A DNA stretch of 47,503 nucleotides. It comes from Opitutales bacterium (GTDB lineage: Bacteria > Verrucomicrobiota > Verrucomicrobiia > Opitutales > Oceanipulchritudinaceae). Positions 19,465-28,112 of this stretch are shown here, piece after piece. The notes below the pieces were generated by a model that made no database searches, was not told where the DNA came from, and saw nothing but the letters and a program-made list of their open reading frames with translations. Both the position numbers and the translations under genes were made by a program. Each line of letters starts with the position of its first letter. The first letter of the stretch is position 1. The stretch is from assembly GCA_007134215.1 (NCBI GenBank), contig SLLG01000018.1, forward strand, positions 1-47,503, given 5' to 3'.

Positions 19465-20561
19465 GTTACGGCCGGGTGGTGGTTGCCGCCGGGCTGGAAG
19501 TGGCGGCCGTTGCGGGTTTTGAGAAAATCGGCGAGGGAGACTTCCTCCTGCTTGAGAAAGCCTGTCTTGTGCGGAAGCCGGCCTGCGAAGAGCATTTCGA
19601 TGACAGCGCAGGCGGAGCAGGCTGTGGTCCACGATATGGCGCGCCATGTGTCTCCGGTCATCCGGCGGGGGAGGTAGGCGTGCACGAATTCGTCGAGCAT
19701 GTGCTCGCGCCGGCCGGAGACGGTCTTCCATCCGTCCACGGCGGCGTAGACGTAGACGACGTCTTTGCTTACGGGGGGTAGGGCGTTGACGAGGATTTCG
19801 CCCGCGAGCGGACGGTTGTTTTTCATGAGGATTTCGTGGAAGTAGAAACGCATGAGGTCGAGGTGGCCGGGGTAGCGAATCGTTTTGTAGTTGAGATCCG
19901 ATACGCTTCCTTCGAAGGTTTCGCACATCGTGCCGAGCCCGCCGGAGGTGGTGAACGCCTCGAGCTTGTGCCCCTCGATGACAAGCGTCTCGCGGTTCTG
20001 CATGGCGGGGACGGTTTTTCGCTCCCCGCCATGGATGACCTCGCAGTCGTTGAGGTATTGGTTGACGACGCCTTCGGGCGACCAGTTGAAGGCGTAGCCG
20101 AGCATGCCGCGCGGCGATTGCGGCAGCGCGCCGACGCGGAGCCGGATGGACCGGATTTCGTCGAAGGCTTTGGCGAGGTTCGCGCCGACGATGGAGATGA
20201 AGCCCGGCGCGAGTCCGCACTGGGGCGCGAGCACGCAATCGGCGGAGGCGGAAAGCGCTTTGATGTGGCGCGCGGCCGCGACGTCCTCGGTGAGGTCGAA
20301 GTAATGGACGCCGGACGCGACGGCGGCTTCGACGACTGTCTTGTTGAGATCGTAGGGCAGGCAGGACACGACGGCGTCGTACCCGGCAATCTGTTTGCCG
20401 AGGGCTTTGCCGTCACGCACGTCGCCGCGGAAGACGGGGAAGGGAAAGTCGTCGCGCTCTTCGCTGTCGATCGCGCCGACTTCGAAGCCAGTGTCTTTGA
20501 GCAGCCGGCCCACGAGGGAGCCGACCTTGCCGAGGCCGAGAACGAGGACTTTATGGGGCAT
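19461..20561 (-). CDS. Saccharopine dehydrogenase-like enzyme, probable L-lysine 6-dehydrogenase
   Basis: 366 residues. A Rossmann fold opens with VLVLGLGKVGSLVG; VVSCLPYDLNKTVVEAAV, GVHYFDLTED and APQCGLAPGFISIVG are typical of the saccharopine dehydrogenase family. The length fits single-domain lysine 6-dehydrogenases (about 370-385 residues), which turn lysine directly into allysine; a saccharopine dehydrogenase that needs a separate lysine-ketoglutarate reductase is the alternative. No such reductase is encoded nearby, which favours the first reading. It lies between hglS and an allysine dehydrogenase, so allysine is the shared intermediate. The exact substrate is inferred from context. 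Confidence 0.78.
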   Translation of the reverse strand: MPHKVLVLGLGKVGSLVGRLLKDTGFEVGAIDSEERDDFPFPVFRGDVRDGKALGKQIAGYDAVVSCLPYDLNKTVVEAAVASGVHYFDLTEDVAAARHIKALSASADCVLAPQCGLAPGFISIVGANLAKAFDEIRSIRLRVGALPQSPRGMLGYAFNWSPEGVVNQYLNDCEVIHGGERKTVPAMQNRETLVIEGHKLEAFTTSGGLGTMCETFEGSVSDLNYKTIRYPGHLDLMRFYFHEILMKNNRPLAGEILVNALPPVSKDVVYVYAAVDGWKTVSGRREHMLDEFVHAYLPRRMTGDTWRAISWTTACSACAVIEMLFAGRLPHKTGFLKQEEVSLADFLKTRNGRHFQPGGNHHPAVT

Positions 20562-20666
20562 GGACGGTTGGGTACGAGGTGGGAGTCGTTCGCTGAAGCT
20601 TCGCGCTACGGCGGTGCGGGGTGTGGGCTGAGATTTCAGCTATGCAAGCGACTGTCCCGGCGACCT

Positions 20667-22025
20667 TCATGGAAATGCGGTGCGCCCGTCGCTGTCGATG
20701 ACTTCGCGCAGAGAGGCGTTCTCTTCGGCGGCGTAAAGGCTGTAGGCTTCGGTGATATTGGTTTCGAGGTAGCCCTCGAGCCGTTCCTTGGTGTAGCTCA
20801 CGGTCTCGGTGGTTTCGCGGCGGGTGCCGTATTGGCCGAGGTTGGAGGCGAAAATGCCCGCGGCACTGACGGGGAGGAAATCCTCGTAGCGTATCGGATG
20901 GGCTACGACGGTCCCGGCGGCGAGGGCGTCGGGAAGCGATTCGGCGGGGACGTATGCACGCGCCGCGTGCGCGGCGCGGGAGTAGCGGAAGTAGGCGAGG
21001 CGCTCGCGGCGGAGGGCTTCGAAGTCGTCGGGGATGCGGGCGAAGGCGCTTTTCCGGTCGGCGGCGGATTCGGCGTCCGCAAGGGCTTCGTCGTAGAGAC
21101 GGCGGCCGGCGGGCGTCATAGCCGCGCCGCGTTGTTCGATCTCGCCGAAGCGCGCGCGGTGGGTCGCCTCGACGCGGGCACCGTCGGTTTTGGTGAAGAC
21201 GACGTCTTCATCGAGGGCGTTGTAGGCGGTTTGGCGGAGGAGTATCGGGGCGGCGCGGCGGGGCGGGCCTTCGATGGAATCCTTCATGCCGCGGTGGGGC
21301 AGGTGCGCGTAGGGGCCTTGCAGACGCCGCGTCATTTCGGCGTAGAGTTCGTCGATATCGAGTGAGTTGGGGGTGAGGTGGTTGAGGTGCGGGTTGGGAA
21401 AACAGGCGATGTCCGCAGCGATGTTGAAGCGCTCGTCGACAAGGGCGCGGTAGAGACTTTGGTCGCGCGCCGTGCCGCGCCATGCGAAGAGTGCCGTGGC
21501 CTCGGCGACGAAGGTCTCGGCGTCTCCGCCGGCGAGTCCGCCTGCCGTTTCTGATTTTTCGATGAGCCGGAGGAGTGTGTCGCTGAAGATGCGCCGCTCG
21601 CGCAGGGCACTTTCCACCCGCCTCCGCATCGCCGGGGCGAAGGCATCGGTCATGAGGAGCGAGCAAAAGACACGGTGGTCGGCATCGAGCAGGGGACGGA
21701 ACGCGGTCGAGATGACAGGCTGGCTTTTCGCGCCCGCTTCGGCAAGGTTGTAGAAGTCGACCGGCATCATGTCGAGGCAGGCGAAGAAGCGCGCCATGTC
21801 GCGGATTTCCTCGGGTTTACCGAGGCGGATGGCCCCGTGTCGTTCGGCGCTGATGTCGTCGACGGTCCGCCCCGGTGGCAGGCGCGCGGGGTCGCGCGCG
21901 GCGATCCTTCCGTTTACGTCGCGCACGGTTTCGAGGAGCTTGTCGTAGAGAGGCACTTCCCGCGCGTAGAGGGCGGAGAGGGCGGCGAAGAGGCTTTTGC
22001 GCAGAGCGGTTTTGGGGTTCGTCAT
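20667..22025 (-). CDS. hglS: 2-oxoadipate dioxygenase/decarboxylase HglS (DUF1338)
   Basis: 452 residues of the DUF1338/YdcJ family. HglS uses Fe(II) and O2 to convert 2-oxoadipate to D-2-hydroxyglutarate in lysine catabolism. The N-terminal ISAERHGAIRLG gives His63 and, four residues on, Arg67; this is the same spacing as the metal His and substrate-binding Arg I recall for the Pseudomonas putida enzyme. NHLTPNSLDID supplies His216 and GEIEQRG supplies Glu295 or Glu297 as the other likely ligands. It is the first gene of the operon, 105 bp upstream of the dehydrogenase. The 2-aminoadipate aminotransferase and D-2-hydroxyglutarate dehydrogenase needed on either side are not in the window. Confidence 0.87.
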   Translation of the reverse strand: MTNPKTALRKSLFAALSALYAREVPLYDKLLETVRDVNGRIAARDPARLPPGRTVDDISAERHGAIRLGKPEEIRDMARFFACLDMMPVDFYNLAEAGAKSQPVISTAFRPLLDADHRVFCSLLMTDAFAPAMRRRVESALRERRIFSDTLLRLIEKSETAGGLAGGDAETFVAEATALFAWRGTARDQSLYRALVDERFNIAADIACFPNPHLNHLTPNSLDIDELYAEMTRRLQGPYAHLPHRGMKDSIEGPPRRAAPILLRQTAYNALDEDVVFTKTDGARVEATHRARFGEIEQRGAAMTPAGRRLYDEALADAESAADRKSAFARIPDDFEALRRERLAYFRYSRAAHAARAYVPAESLPDALAAGTVVAHPIRYEDFLPVSAAGIFASNLGQYGTRRETTETVSYTKERLEGYLETNITEAYSLYAAEENASLREVIDSDGRTAFP

Positions 22026-22217
22026 GGCAGACGGTTGGGTTACGGCGGGAAGCGTTATCCAGCGTCGGGTTGAAGCTTAGCGTGCGTGCGGAGGATAGCG
22101 AGCGGATTCGGCGGATCCGGGACGGGCTATGGGATTGTATGCATTGAAAAAGGTTGCGGATTCGGCGCGGTGCGGGCGAGCTTGGCGCTTTCCCCGACGA
22201 CAATCCCTGCAATCATT

Positions 22218-23468
22218 ATGAAGACATCCGATTCTCCCGAAACCGGAATTCCCGCGCGCGTGCTCCGGTACGAAACGATGGCCTACGGTCTTTTCCTGCA
22301 CTGGGGTCTTTACTCCGTGCAAGCCGAGGGCGAGTGGTACCGCCACCACCACCGGATTCCGCAGGAGGCATACGCGAAGCTGATGGACCGCTTCACGGCG
22401 GAGGCGTTTGACGCCGTGGCACTGGCGGATTTCGCCGTGTCCGCCGGGTTCCGCTACATTTGCCTGACGACGCGCCACCACGATGGATTTTCCCTCTATG
22501 ACACGAGGGGGCTCAACGATTACGATGCACCGCACTCGCCCGCCGGGCGCGACTTGGTGGCCGAGTTTGTCGAAGCCTGCGGCGCGCGGGGTCTGGGGAT
22601 TTTCTTTTACCACACGACGCTCGACTGGTGGGACCCGCGCTTCGACGCGGACTGGGACGCATACCAGCAATACCTCCGTGACTCCGTGCGTATCCTCTGC
22701 ACGGAATACGGGAAGGTCGACGGCCTTTGGTTTGACGGCAACTGGGCCCGCCGCGACCGCGACTGGCAGGAGGACGCTCTCTACGGAATGATCCGCGAGT
22801 TGCAGCCGGATGCTGTCCTCATCAACAACTCCAGTATCGGCAACCTCGGAGCGGTGGGACACCCCATGCTGGACGCGGTGACTTTCGAGCAGGGTCTGCC
22901 CGCCCGCAAAGCGCCGGGCGGGCGCTATGTTGCGAAGGAGATGTGCGAGACCTTCAACAGCCACTGGGGCGTCGCCGCGAAGGATTATTCGCTCAAGGGG
23001 CCGCCGCAGCTCATTGAGACACTCGCCTCCTGCCGCGGCGCGGGGGCGAATTTACTGCTCAACGTCGGCCCGCTGGCGGACGGATCGCTGTCGGCTTATG
23101 AGCGCGCCGCGCTCCAGGTCGTGGGAGAGTGGATACAACGGTGCGCGCCGTGCCTCTATGAGGGCCGTCCCGTCGATGCCGTGTGCCGCGGGCGCGACTT
23201 TGTCCTCGACGACGGGGAACACCTCTACGCCTTTGTCCATAACGTGCCCATCCGCAAAAACATGCACTTGAGCGGGGCGGAACGGGGCGATGGTTTGCAG
23301 ACCGTGGAGGGCACGCTGCCGGAGATCCGGCGCGTGTCGTGGGTCGACAACGACGAGACGCTCGACCATTGGCAGGACCCGGCCAAGGCGATGCTCGTCT
23401 TCCGCGCCACGCCCAACCCCTACGGCTCGCAACGGGTCGTGCGCGTAGCCCGTATGGAGCGGGGTTAG
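22218..23468 (+). CDS. Alpha-L-fucosidase, glycoside hydrolase family 29
   Basis: 416 residues. MAYGLFLHWGLYSVQAEGEW and YICLTTRHHDGFSLYDT are classic GH29 N-terminal motifs; the nucleophile is Asp173 in VDGLWFDGNW. GANLLLNVGPLADGSLS closes the barrel. The start at 22218 is chosen because similarity begins just after it; the frame is open back to 22086. No signal peptide is present, so it should act in the cytoplasm on imported fucosides, whereas many GH29 enzymes are exported. It stands alone, diverging from hglS, with no sulfatase, transporter or fucose pathway gene beside it. The C-terminal region after about 340 is a short beta domain. Confidence 0.88.
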   Translation: MKTSDSPETGIPARVLRYETMAYGLFLHWGLYSVQAEGEWYRHHHRIPQEAYAKLMDRFTAEAFDAVALADFAVSAGFRYICLTTRHHDGFSLYDTRGLNDYDAPHSPAGRDLVAEFVEACGARGLGIFFYHTTLDWWDPRFDADWDAYQQYLRDSVRILCTEYGKVDGLWFDGNWARRDRDWQEDALYGMIRELQPDAVLINNSSIGNLGAVGHPMLDAVTFEQGLPARKAPGGRYVAKEMCETFNSHWGVAAKDYSLKGPPQLIETLASCRGAGANLLLNVGPLADGSLSAYERAALQVVGEWIQRCAPCLYEGRPVDAVCRGRDFVLDDGEHLYAFVHNVPIRKNMHLSGAERGDGLQTVEGTLPEIRRVSWVDNDETLDHWQDPAKAMLVFRATPNPYGSQRVVRVARMERG

Positions 23469-24364
23469 AGCACCCGGAGGGCCCTGCGGCGCCGGGCGGC
23501 GGCGAAAAGGTATTGCTGCGCGAGACCGGCGTGCGGGCCGAAGTGGACTTCACCGAAGCGGCGCAGCTGCGGCAGCGGCCAGTCCGCGAGGTGGTATTCG
23601 GTGCGCAGGACGTTGGCGATCCATGTGTCGACGGGGAACGCGCCGAGGTGTCCGCCCGCGAAGAGGAGCACACAGTCGGCGATCTTGCCGCCGACGCCGG
23701 GAAGGTCCGTGAGCATGGCGCGGGCCTCGGGGTAGGGCAGTGACCGGATGCGCAGAGGAAGGTCCGGCCAGTCCGCGAGGCGGCGCGCCACGGCGGCGAT
23801 GTAGCGGGCGCGGTAACCGGTCTTGTGGCGTCGCAGTTCGTCCTCCGGCACGGCGGCGAGGGTCTCCCACGAGGGGAGGGCATGGGTCGCGCCGTGCAGG
23901 TGTTTGCCGAAGTGCCGTGCGAAGAGGCGTAGGATCTCCTTGATCTGCACAATTTGCTTCGTGGAACTGCACAGGAAACCGAGCAGCGCTTCGGCGGGAT
24001 CCTGCCGAAGGATGCGCAGGCCGGGCCATTGGCGGACGGCTTTCGCGAGGACGGGGTCGCTGCGCCACGGCAGAGCGTCGGTCAACGCGGCGAAGTCGGT
24101 GTCGAGCGCAAAGTAGTCGGTGAGCAGGATCGGATCGCCGCCGGTGGGGCTGCGGGCGAGGACGGTGCCGTCGGCGGAGAGGCCGATTTCCCATGCGTGG
24201 CCGCGCGCCGCGCCGCCGTAGGTCGTTGTGCCGGTGGCGTCCCACGCGAAGGTTTGGCCGCCGTCGAGGATTTCGGCGAGTACCGCCGGGCTGAGGCGGA
24301 AATCGAGGTCGACGGGTGTCCAGCCCGTGCCGTTCACGGCATTTCCCACAGGAAGCTGCTCCAT
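23465..24364 (-). CDS. OGG1-like 8-oxoguanine DNA glycosylase/lyase
   Basis: 299 residues. The N-terminal OGG domain has LDGGQTFAW; the helix-hairpin-helix GPD part has LPGVGGKIADCVLLF with catalytic Lys227 and, 19 residues on, Asp246 in FPVD, the same spacing as Lys249 and Asp268 of human OGG1. HFGPHAGLAQQYLF matches the C-terminal OGG1 helix. It removes oxidised guanine and can cleave the abasic site. The ATG at 24364 overlaps the previous gene by 31 bp; a GTG at 24337 forms a GTGA overlap with that gene's stop and may be the true start. It is downstream of a UvrD-type helicase, giving a repair-related cluster. Its stop overlaps the fucosidase stop from the other strand. Confidence 0.87.
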   Translation of the reverse strand: MEQLPVGNAVNGTGWTPVDLDFRLSPAVLAEILDGGQTFAWDATGTTTYGGAARGHAWEIGLSADGTVLARSPTGGDPILLTDYFALDTDFAALTDALPWRSDPVLAKAVRQWPGLRILRQDPAEALLGFLCSSTKQIVQIKEILRLFARHFGKHLHGATHALPSWETLAAVPEDELRRHKTGYRARYIAAVARRLADWPDLPLRIRSLPYPEARAMLTDLPGVGGKIADCVLLFAGGHLGAFPVDTWIANVLRTEYHLADWPLPQLRRFGEVHFGPHAGLAQQYLFAAARRRRALRVL

Positions 24365-24849
24365 GTGTCCACGGGATCACCGGCGGCATCGAGGAGGCGG
24401 AGACGCCAGGCGACCGGGCGAAGGCGTTCGTCGGTCTCCGGCCAGTCCGCCCCGGTGAGGCCGAGGTAAATGATGCGTGCGCGGACGGGTGCCGTCGGGA
24501 GCGGGAATTCGTGGACGTGGATTTCGTTGGCGTCCGAGCGGATCAACTCCAGCTTGATGGAGGCGCCGGGGGCGATGTCGCGCAGGCGGGGCTGTAGCTC
24601 TGCAATGACGTAGAGGCCGGTGCGTTCCGCCGGGTCGGTGCGCAGGAGGACTCGGTTGTCGACGGCCTCGTCCCCCGTGAAGAATTCGCTGAGGTATTGG
24701 AATTGTCCTGTCTCCATGGGGCGGGTGTAGACGCTCTTGAAGACGGTCGCGGCGGCGGGGCGCGGGAATACCGCCGCGGCGAGAAGGAGGCACACCACGG
24801 CGAAGACGGTGGGCGTGAGCGTTCGATGGAGTCGGTGGATCGGGCGCAT
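24334..24849 (-). CDS. Small secreted protein of unknown function
   Basis: 171 residues from the ATG at 24849; the frame is open further upstream, but that would overlap pcrA. A signal peptide is clear: basic start, hydrophobic VFAVVCLLLAAAVF, likely cleavage after PAAA. The mature part (TVFKSVYTRPMETGQFQYLS onward) looks like a compact beta-sandwich with a terminal WSSFLWEMP. I do not recognise the family. It begins 22 bp after pcrA and overlaps the glycosylase start, so it is probably co-transcribed with both. A secreted protein between two DNA repair genes may be coincidental. Confidence 0.68.
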   Translation of the reverse strand: MRPIHRLHRTLTPTVFAVVCLLLAAAVFPRPAAATVFKSVYTRPMETGQFQYLSEFFTGDEAVDNRVLLRTDPAERTGLYVIAELQPRLRDIAPGASIKLELIRSDANEIHVHEFPLPTAPVRARIIYLGLTGADWPETDERLRPVAWRLRLLDAAGDPVDTWSSFLWEMP

Positions 24850-24871
24850 GGGATCGGCAGGTGGGCGGTGG

Positions 24872-26932
24872 TCAATAGCGGACGGGGCGGAAACCGACTT
24901 TTTCGTAGCACTCCTGTGGCAACTCGGTGAGAAAACGGCTCGGCTCCGCGCGTATGGCACCGCCGCGTGTCTTGTTCATCATGGGAAAGCAGAGGTAGAG
25001 TTGGTCCATCGCACGGGTGACGGCAACATAGAAGAGCCGCCGCTCTTCGTCGACCGCCCCCGACTCCACCGCCCGCTTAAGGGGAAAGAGATCCTCCGCG
25101 CAGCCGAGGACGAAGACGACGGGGTACTCGAGGCCTTTTGCCTGGTGGACGGTGGTCATCCGCACGGTGTCCTCGTCCGGGTCGACGGAGCGGTTTGAGG
25201 TCTCCGAGTTGAGGAGGACTACTTGGGAGAGGAATTCCGAGAGGGTCTCGAACTTCTCGGCGAAACTAAGGAGGCCCTCGAGGTCTTCGCGCCGTTCCTC
25301 GCCGTTGGAGTAGGCCGTGAGGATGTAATCACCGTACCATCCGTCGATGCCGCGCTGCACGAGGCGCGCCGCCGAGGTCCCGCGTTCAGCGTCTTCGAAG
25401 AGTTCGTTCAGCTCGCAGAGCGTCTGCGCGAGTTGCTTGAAGTCGGCCTTCGCGTCCGCCGGGACCTTGGCGACAACCGACGGCTTGAGAAGGGCGCTGA
25501 AGATGTCGCCGGGCGCGGACGGTGCGGTGTCGAAGAGCGTGGCTTCGGCGGAGACATTGGCGCGTCGCGCTTTTTCGCGCTCGAGGTCGGCGGCCTTTAG
25601 GATTTTCAACACCGTGGCGGGGCCAACGCGGGGAAGGAGCCCGAGGAGCCGCTCGAAGGCGGGTTTGTCCGCCGGGTTGTTGATGACGCGCAGCTGCGCG
25701 ATAAAGTCGCGGATGTGCGCCTGCTCGAAAAACCGTACCCCGCTCGTTATGACGAAGGGAACGCCCGCGCGCGTCAGCTCCAGCTGCGCGTCGACGGCCT
25801 GGTAGTGGGCGCGGTAGAGCACGGCGATGTCCTTGAGCGCGTAGCCCTCGTCGTAGAGCCCTTGGATACGCTGGGCGAGGAACTGGCCCTGCTGCACGCT
25901 GTCGAGAAGCGGCACGACATAGGGAGTGAGGTTGTCCTCTCTGGCCGCAATGAGTTCTTTGAAGTACCCGGCCGTCGCCGGTTGTGCTTCGAGAACCTTG
26001 TTGGCGAGGGAGAGAATCTGCGGCGAGCTGCGGTAGTTGCGCACGATCTTGTAGATGCGTGTGCCGGGATGGCGGTCCGGGAAGGCGCGGATGTTCTCGA
26101 AGACCGCCCCGCGCCACGTGTAGATGCACTGCGCGTCGTCGCCCACCGCCATGATATTGTGGTGGTGCCCGATGAGATCGATGATCTCGCTCTGCATGAT
26201 GTTCGTGTCCTGGTACTCGTCGACGAGCACGTACTGGAACTTCTCCTGCAGGTAGGTCCGCGTCTCCTTGTCCTCCTTCAGGAGCTTCAGCCAGTAGTAG
26301 AGCAGGTCGTCATAGTCAGCAACCTGGAGCTGGAGCTTCCGCTCCCGGTAGACCTTCGCGAATTTCTCGAAGCGGCCCGTGAGCGCGGCGTCGCCCCAGG
26401 GATAGCGCTGGCGCACGACCTCGCGCAGCGAGGTGTCGGTGTTGATCGAGTAGCTGATGATGCTGGAGACGACGTTGGGCTTCGGGTTGTCCTTGTTCTT
26501 CAGGTAACCGGGGTCCAGCTCCTTGATGATGCTCGACATGAGCGCCTCGGCGTCGCCCTGGTCGAGGATGTTGTAGTTGGGTTCGATGCCCACGGAGCGC
26601 CCGAAGCGGCGCAGAAGGCGCCCGCCGATGGAGTGGAAGGTGCCCCCGTAGCTCGGCGGGTACTGCGCCCCCGTAAGCTCCATGACCCGCTGGATCATCT
26701 CGCGGGCGGCTTTGTTCGTAAACGTAAGCAGGAGGATATTCTGCGGGGAGACTCGCTTCTCCAGCATGAGATAGGCGACGCGGTAGGTGAGCGTGCGCGT
26801 CTTGCCCGACCCCGCGCCCGCAAGCACCAGCGCCGGGCCCGGCGGCGCCGTCACCGCCGCAAACTGCTCCTCGTTCAGTTCGGCCTCGAAATCAATGGGA
26901 GAAAACTCCAGCATTTCCACAGCCTGCCGCAT
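24872..26932 (-). CDS. pcrA: UvrD/PcrA/Rep-type ATP-dependent DNA helicase
   Basis: 686 residues of superfamily 1A helicase. Motif Q in LNEEQFAAV, Walker A GAGSGKT (39-45), motif Ia LLTFTNKAAREM, Walker B DEYQDTN (238-244), motif III VGDDAQCIYTWRGA, motif IV VRNYRSS and motif V TVHQAKGLEYPVVFV, with VAVTRAMDQLYL (motif VI) near the end. It unwinds DNA 3'-to-5' in repair and replication restart. PcrA/UvrD are usually about 720 residues or longer; the shorter C-terminus lacks the usual RNA polymerase-binding tail, so a Rep-like role is possible. GGGAGG abuts the first ATG, leaving the start uncertain by a few codons (second ATG at 26914). Confidence 0.9.
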   Translation of the reverse strand: MRQAVEMLEFSPIDFEAELNEEQFAAVTAPPGPALVLAGAGSGKTRTLTYRVAYLMLEKRVSPQNILLLTFTNKAAREMIQRVMELTGAQYPPSYGGTFHSIGGRLLRRFGRSVGIEPNYNILDQGDAEALMSSIIKELDPGYLKNKDNPKPNVVSSIISYSINTDTSLREVVRQRYPWGDAALTGRFEKFAKVYRERKLQLQVADYDDLLYYWLKLLKEDKETRTYLQEKFQYVLVDEYQDTNIMQSEIIDLIGHHHNIMAVGDDAQCIYTWRGAVFENIRAFPDRHPGTRIYKIVRNYRSSPQILSLANKVLEAQPATAGYFKELIAAREDNLTPYVVPLLDSVQQGQFLAQRIQGLYDEGYALKDIAVLYRAHYQAVDAQLELTRAGVPFVITSGVRFFEQAHIRDFIAQLRVINNPADKPAFERLLGLLPRVGPATVLKILKAADLEREKARRANVSAEATLFDTAPSAPGDIFSALLKPSVVAKVPADAKADFKQLAQTLCELNELFEDAERGTSAARLVQRGIDGWYGDYILTAYSNGEERREDLEGLLSFAEKFETLSEFLSQVVLLNSETSNRSVDPDEDTVRMTTVHQAKGLEYPVVFVLGCAEDLFPLKRAVESGAVDEERRLFYVAVTRAMDQLYLCFPMMNKTRGGAIRAEPSRFLTELPQECYEKVGFRPVRY

Positions 26933-27000
26933 CCTCCCAACCGGCTCTAGGAAAAAAACTTCTTGTAATTTCCCGAAGATATATATGAAGATCAGAATCC

Positions 27001-27007
27001 AAGGAGG
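27001..27007 (+). promoter_or_regulatory. Strong Shine-Dalgarno site of the RAYT transposase
   Basis: AAGGAGG five bases before the ATG. Most genes in this window have weak or no such site, so this transposase carries an unusually strong one. The preceding 60 bp are AT-rich. Confidence 0.8.
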
Positions 27008-27012
27008 TTTTT

Positions 27013-28020
27013 ATGGGAGAAATAAGAATAAAGGCAGAGAAGTGCGGTGTTTATCATGTAACATCACGTATCATTCACCGGCGTCGGTTGTTGGGGGACG
27101 TGGAGCGGGAGGTGTGGGTGAGCGCGCTGCGGCGGGTGGCGGACTTCAGCGGGGTGGAGGTGATCACGTATTGTATTTTGCAGAACCACTTCCACGTGCT
27201 GGTGCGGGTGGATGAAGGGGCGAAGGTGTGTGGCGACGCGGAGTTGGTGCGGCGCTACCGGGCGCTCTACGGGGCGGCGCGGGCGATGTGGAGCGGGCTG
27301 GACGCGGATGAGCTGGCGCACGCGCTGGAGCGGGGGTCAGCGGAGACGGCGGAGGCGCTGCGCGTGCGCCTGCGGGCGCGGATGGGGGATATTTCGGAGT
27401 TCATGCGGACGCTCCGGCAGCGCTACACGAAGTGGTACAACCGGACGCACGAGACGGTGGGAACACTGTGGTCGGAGCGCTTCGGAAGCGTGCTGGTGGA
27501 GGATACGCCATGGGTGGTGGGTCTGGTGGCGGCGTATATTGACTTGAACGCGGTGCGGGCGGGGCTGGCGAAGCTGCCGGAGGATTACAGGTGGACGGGC
27601 TATGCGGCGGCGCTTGCAGGGGATGTTCCGTTGCGGCGAGCGCTGGCGCGGTGTTTTGCGGCGGAGAAGGGCGGTGAAGCGTGTGCGCTCGCGCGCTACC
27701 GCGTGCTCCTACTGGGGAAGGGAGCGGGCTCGCGGCGCGGCGGCGGCGGCGGGCGTGTGGATTTGGAAGATTACATGGCGGCGGTGCGCGCGGGCGGGGA
27801 GCTGCGTCCGCACGAGTTGCTGCGGTTGAAGGCGCGGTTTTTCTCGCGTTCGCGGGCGCTGGGCAGCCGCGCCTGGCTGGAGCGGGGCGAGGGTGCGCGG
27901 GCGCTGGAGGCGGCGGGCAAGCCGGGCGGTGCGGTGCCGCTGGAGGTGGTGAAGGACGGCGATCTGGCGGTGGGGTCCCGCCGGATGCGGCGGGGTGGTT
28001 TGTCGCGCCCGGATGAGTGA
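27013..28020 (+). CDS. REP-associated tyrosine transposase (RAYT, Y1 family)
   Basis: 335 residues. The N-terminal YHVTSRIIHRR, the HUH motif NHFHVLV (His59, His61) and Tyr138 in RQRYTKWYNR match Y1/TnpA_REP single-strand transposases; ERFGSVLVEDTPWVVGLVAA followed by YIDLNAVRAGL is the usual central signature. The C-terminal third is rich in Arg, Gly and Glu. RAYTs are thought to act on short palindromic REP elements rather than move themselves. The gene is complete. A clear paralogue is present at the right edge of the window. Tyr138 is the best candidate catalytic tyrosine, because it is kept in both copies while Tyr142 is Phe in the other. No insertion-sequence ends flank it. Confidence 0.87.
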   Translation: MGEIRIKAEKCGVYHVTSRIIHRRRLLGDVEREVWVSALRRVADFSGVEVITYCILQNHFHVLVRVDEGAKVCGDAELVRRYRALYGAARAMWSGLDADELAHALERGSAETAEALRVRLRARMGDISEFMRTLRQRYTKWYNRTHETVGTLWSERFGSVLVEDTPWVVGLVAAYIDLNAVRAGLAKLPEDYRWTGYAAALAGDVPLRRALARCFAAEKGGEACALARYRVLLLGKGAGSRRGGGGGRVDLEDYMAAVRAGGELRPHELLRLKARFFSRSRALGSRAWLERGEGARALEAAGKPGGAVPLEVVKDGDLAVGSRRMRRGGLSRPDE

Positions 28021-28096
28021 GGTCTCCAAAGACCCGCGGTGTTTCAATGCAAAAGATATTCCCTGCAAGCCGAAACAATGGTGACGGAAGGCCGGT

Positions 28097-28110
28097 CGCC
28101 CCAACGGGCG
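28097..28110 (-). terminator. Hairpin just after the SDR gene
   Basis: CGCCC-CAAC-GGGCG, five perfect G-C pairs with three further wobble pairs possible outside. It begins three bases after the SDR stop on the minus strand and has no U-run, so it is at best a weak terminator. It could also be a REP-like hairpin, as the RAYT gene ends 77 bp away. Confidence 0.35.
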
Positions 28111-28112
28111 GT

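Noticed and set aside
19836-21365. 509-codon plus-strand open frame
   Set aside because: Opposite the dehydrogenase and hglS; glycine/alanine/valine-rich shadow without motifs.
23629-23706. Apparent loss of the catalytic lysine in the OGG1-like glycosylase (His239 near FPVD)
   Set aside because: Counting back 19 residues from Asp246 shows Lys227 in GVGGKIADC, the correct counterpart of OGG1 Lys249; the active site is intact.
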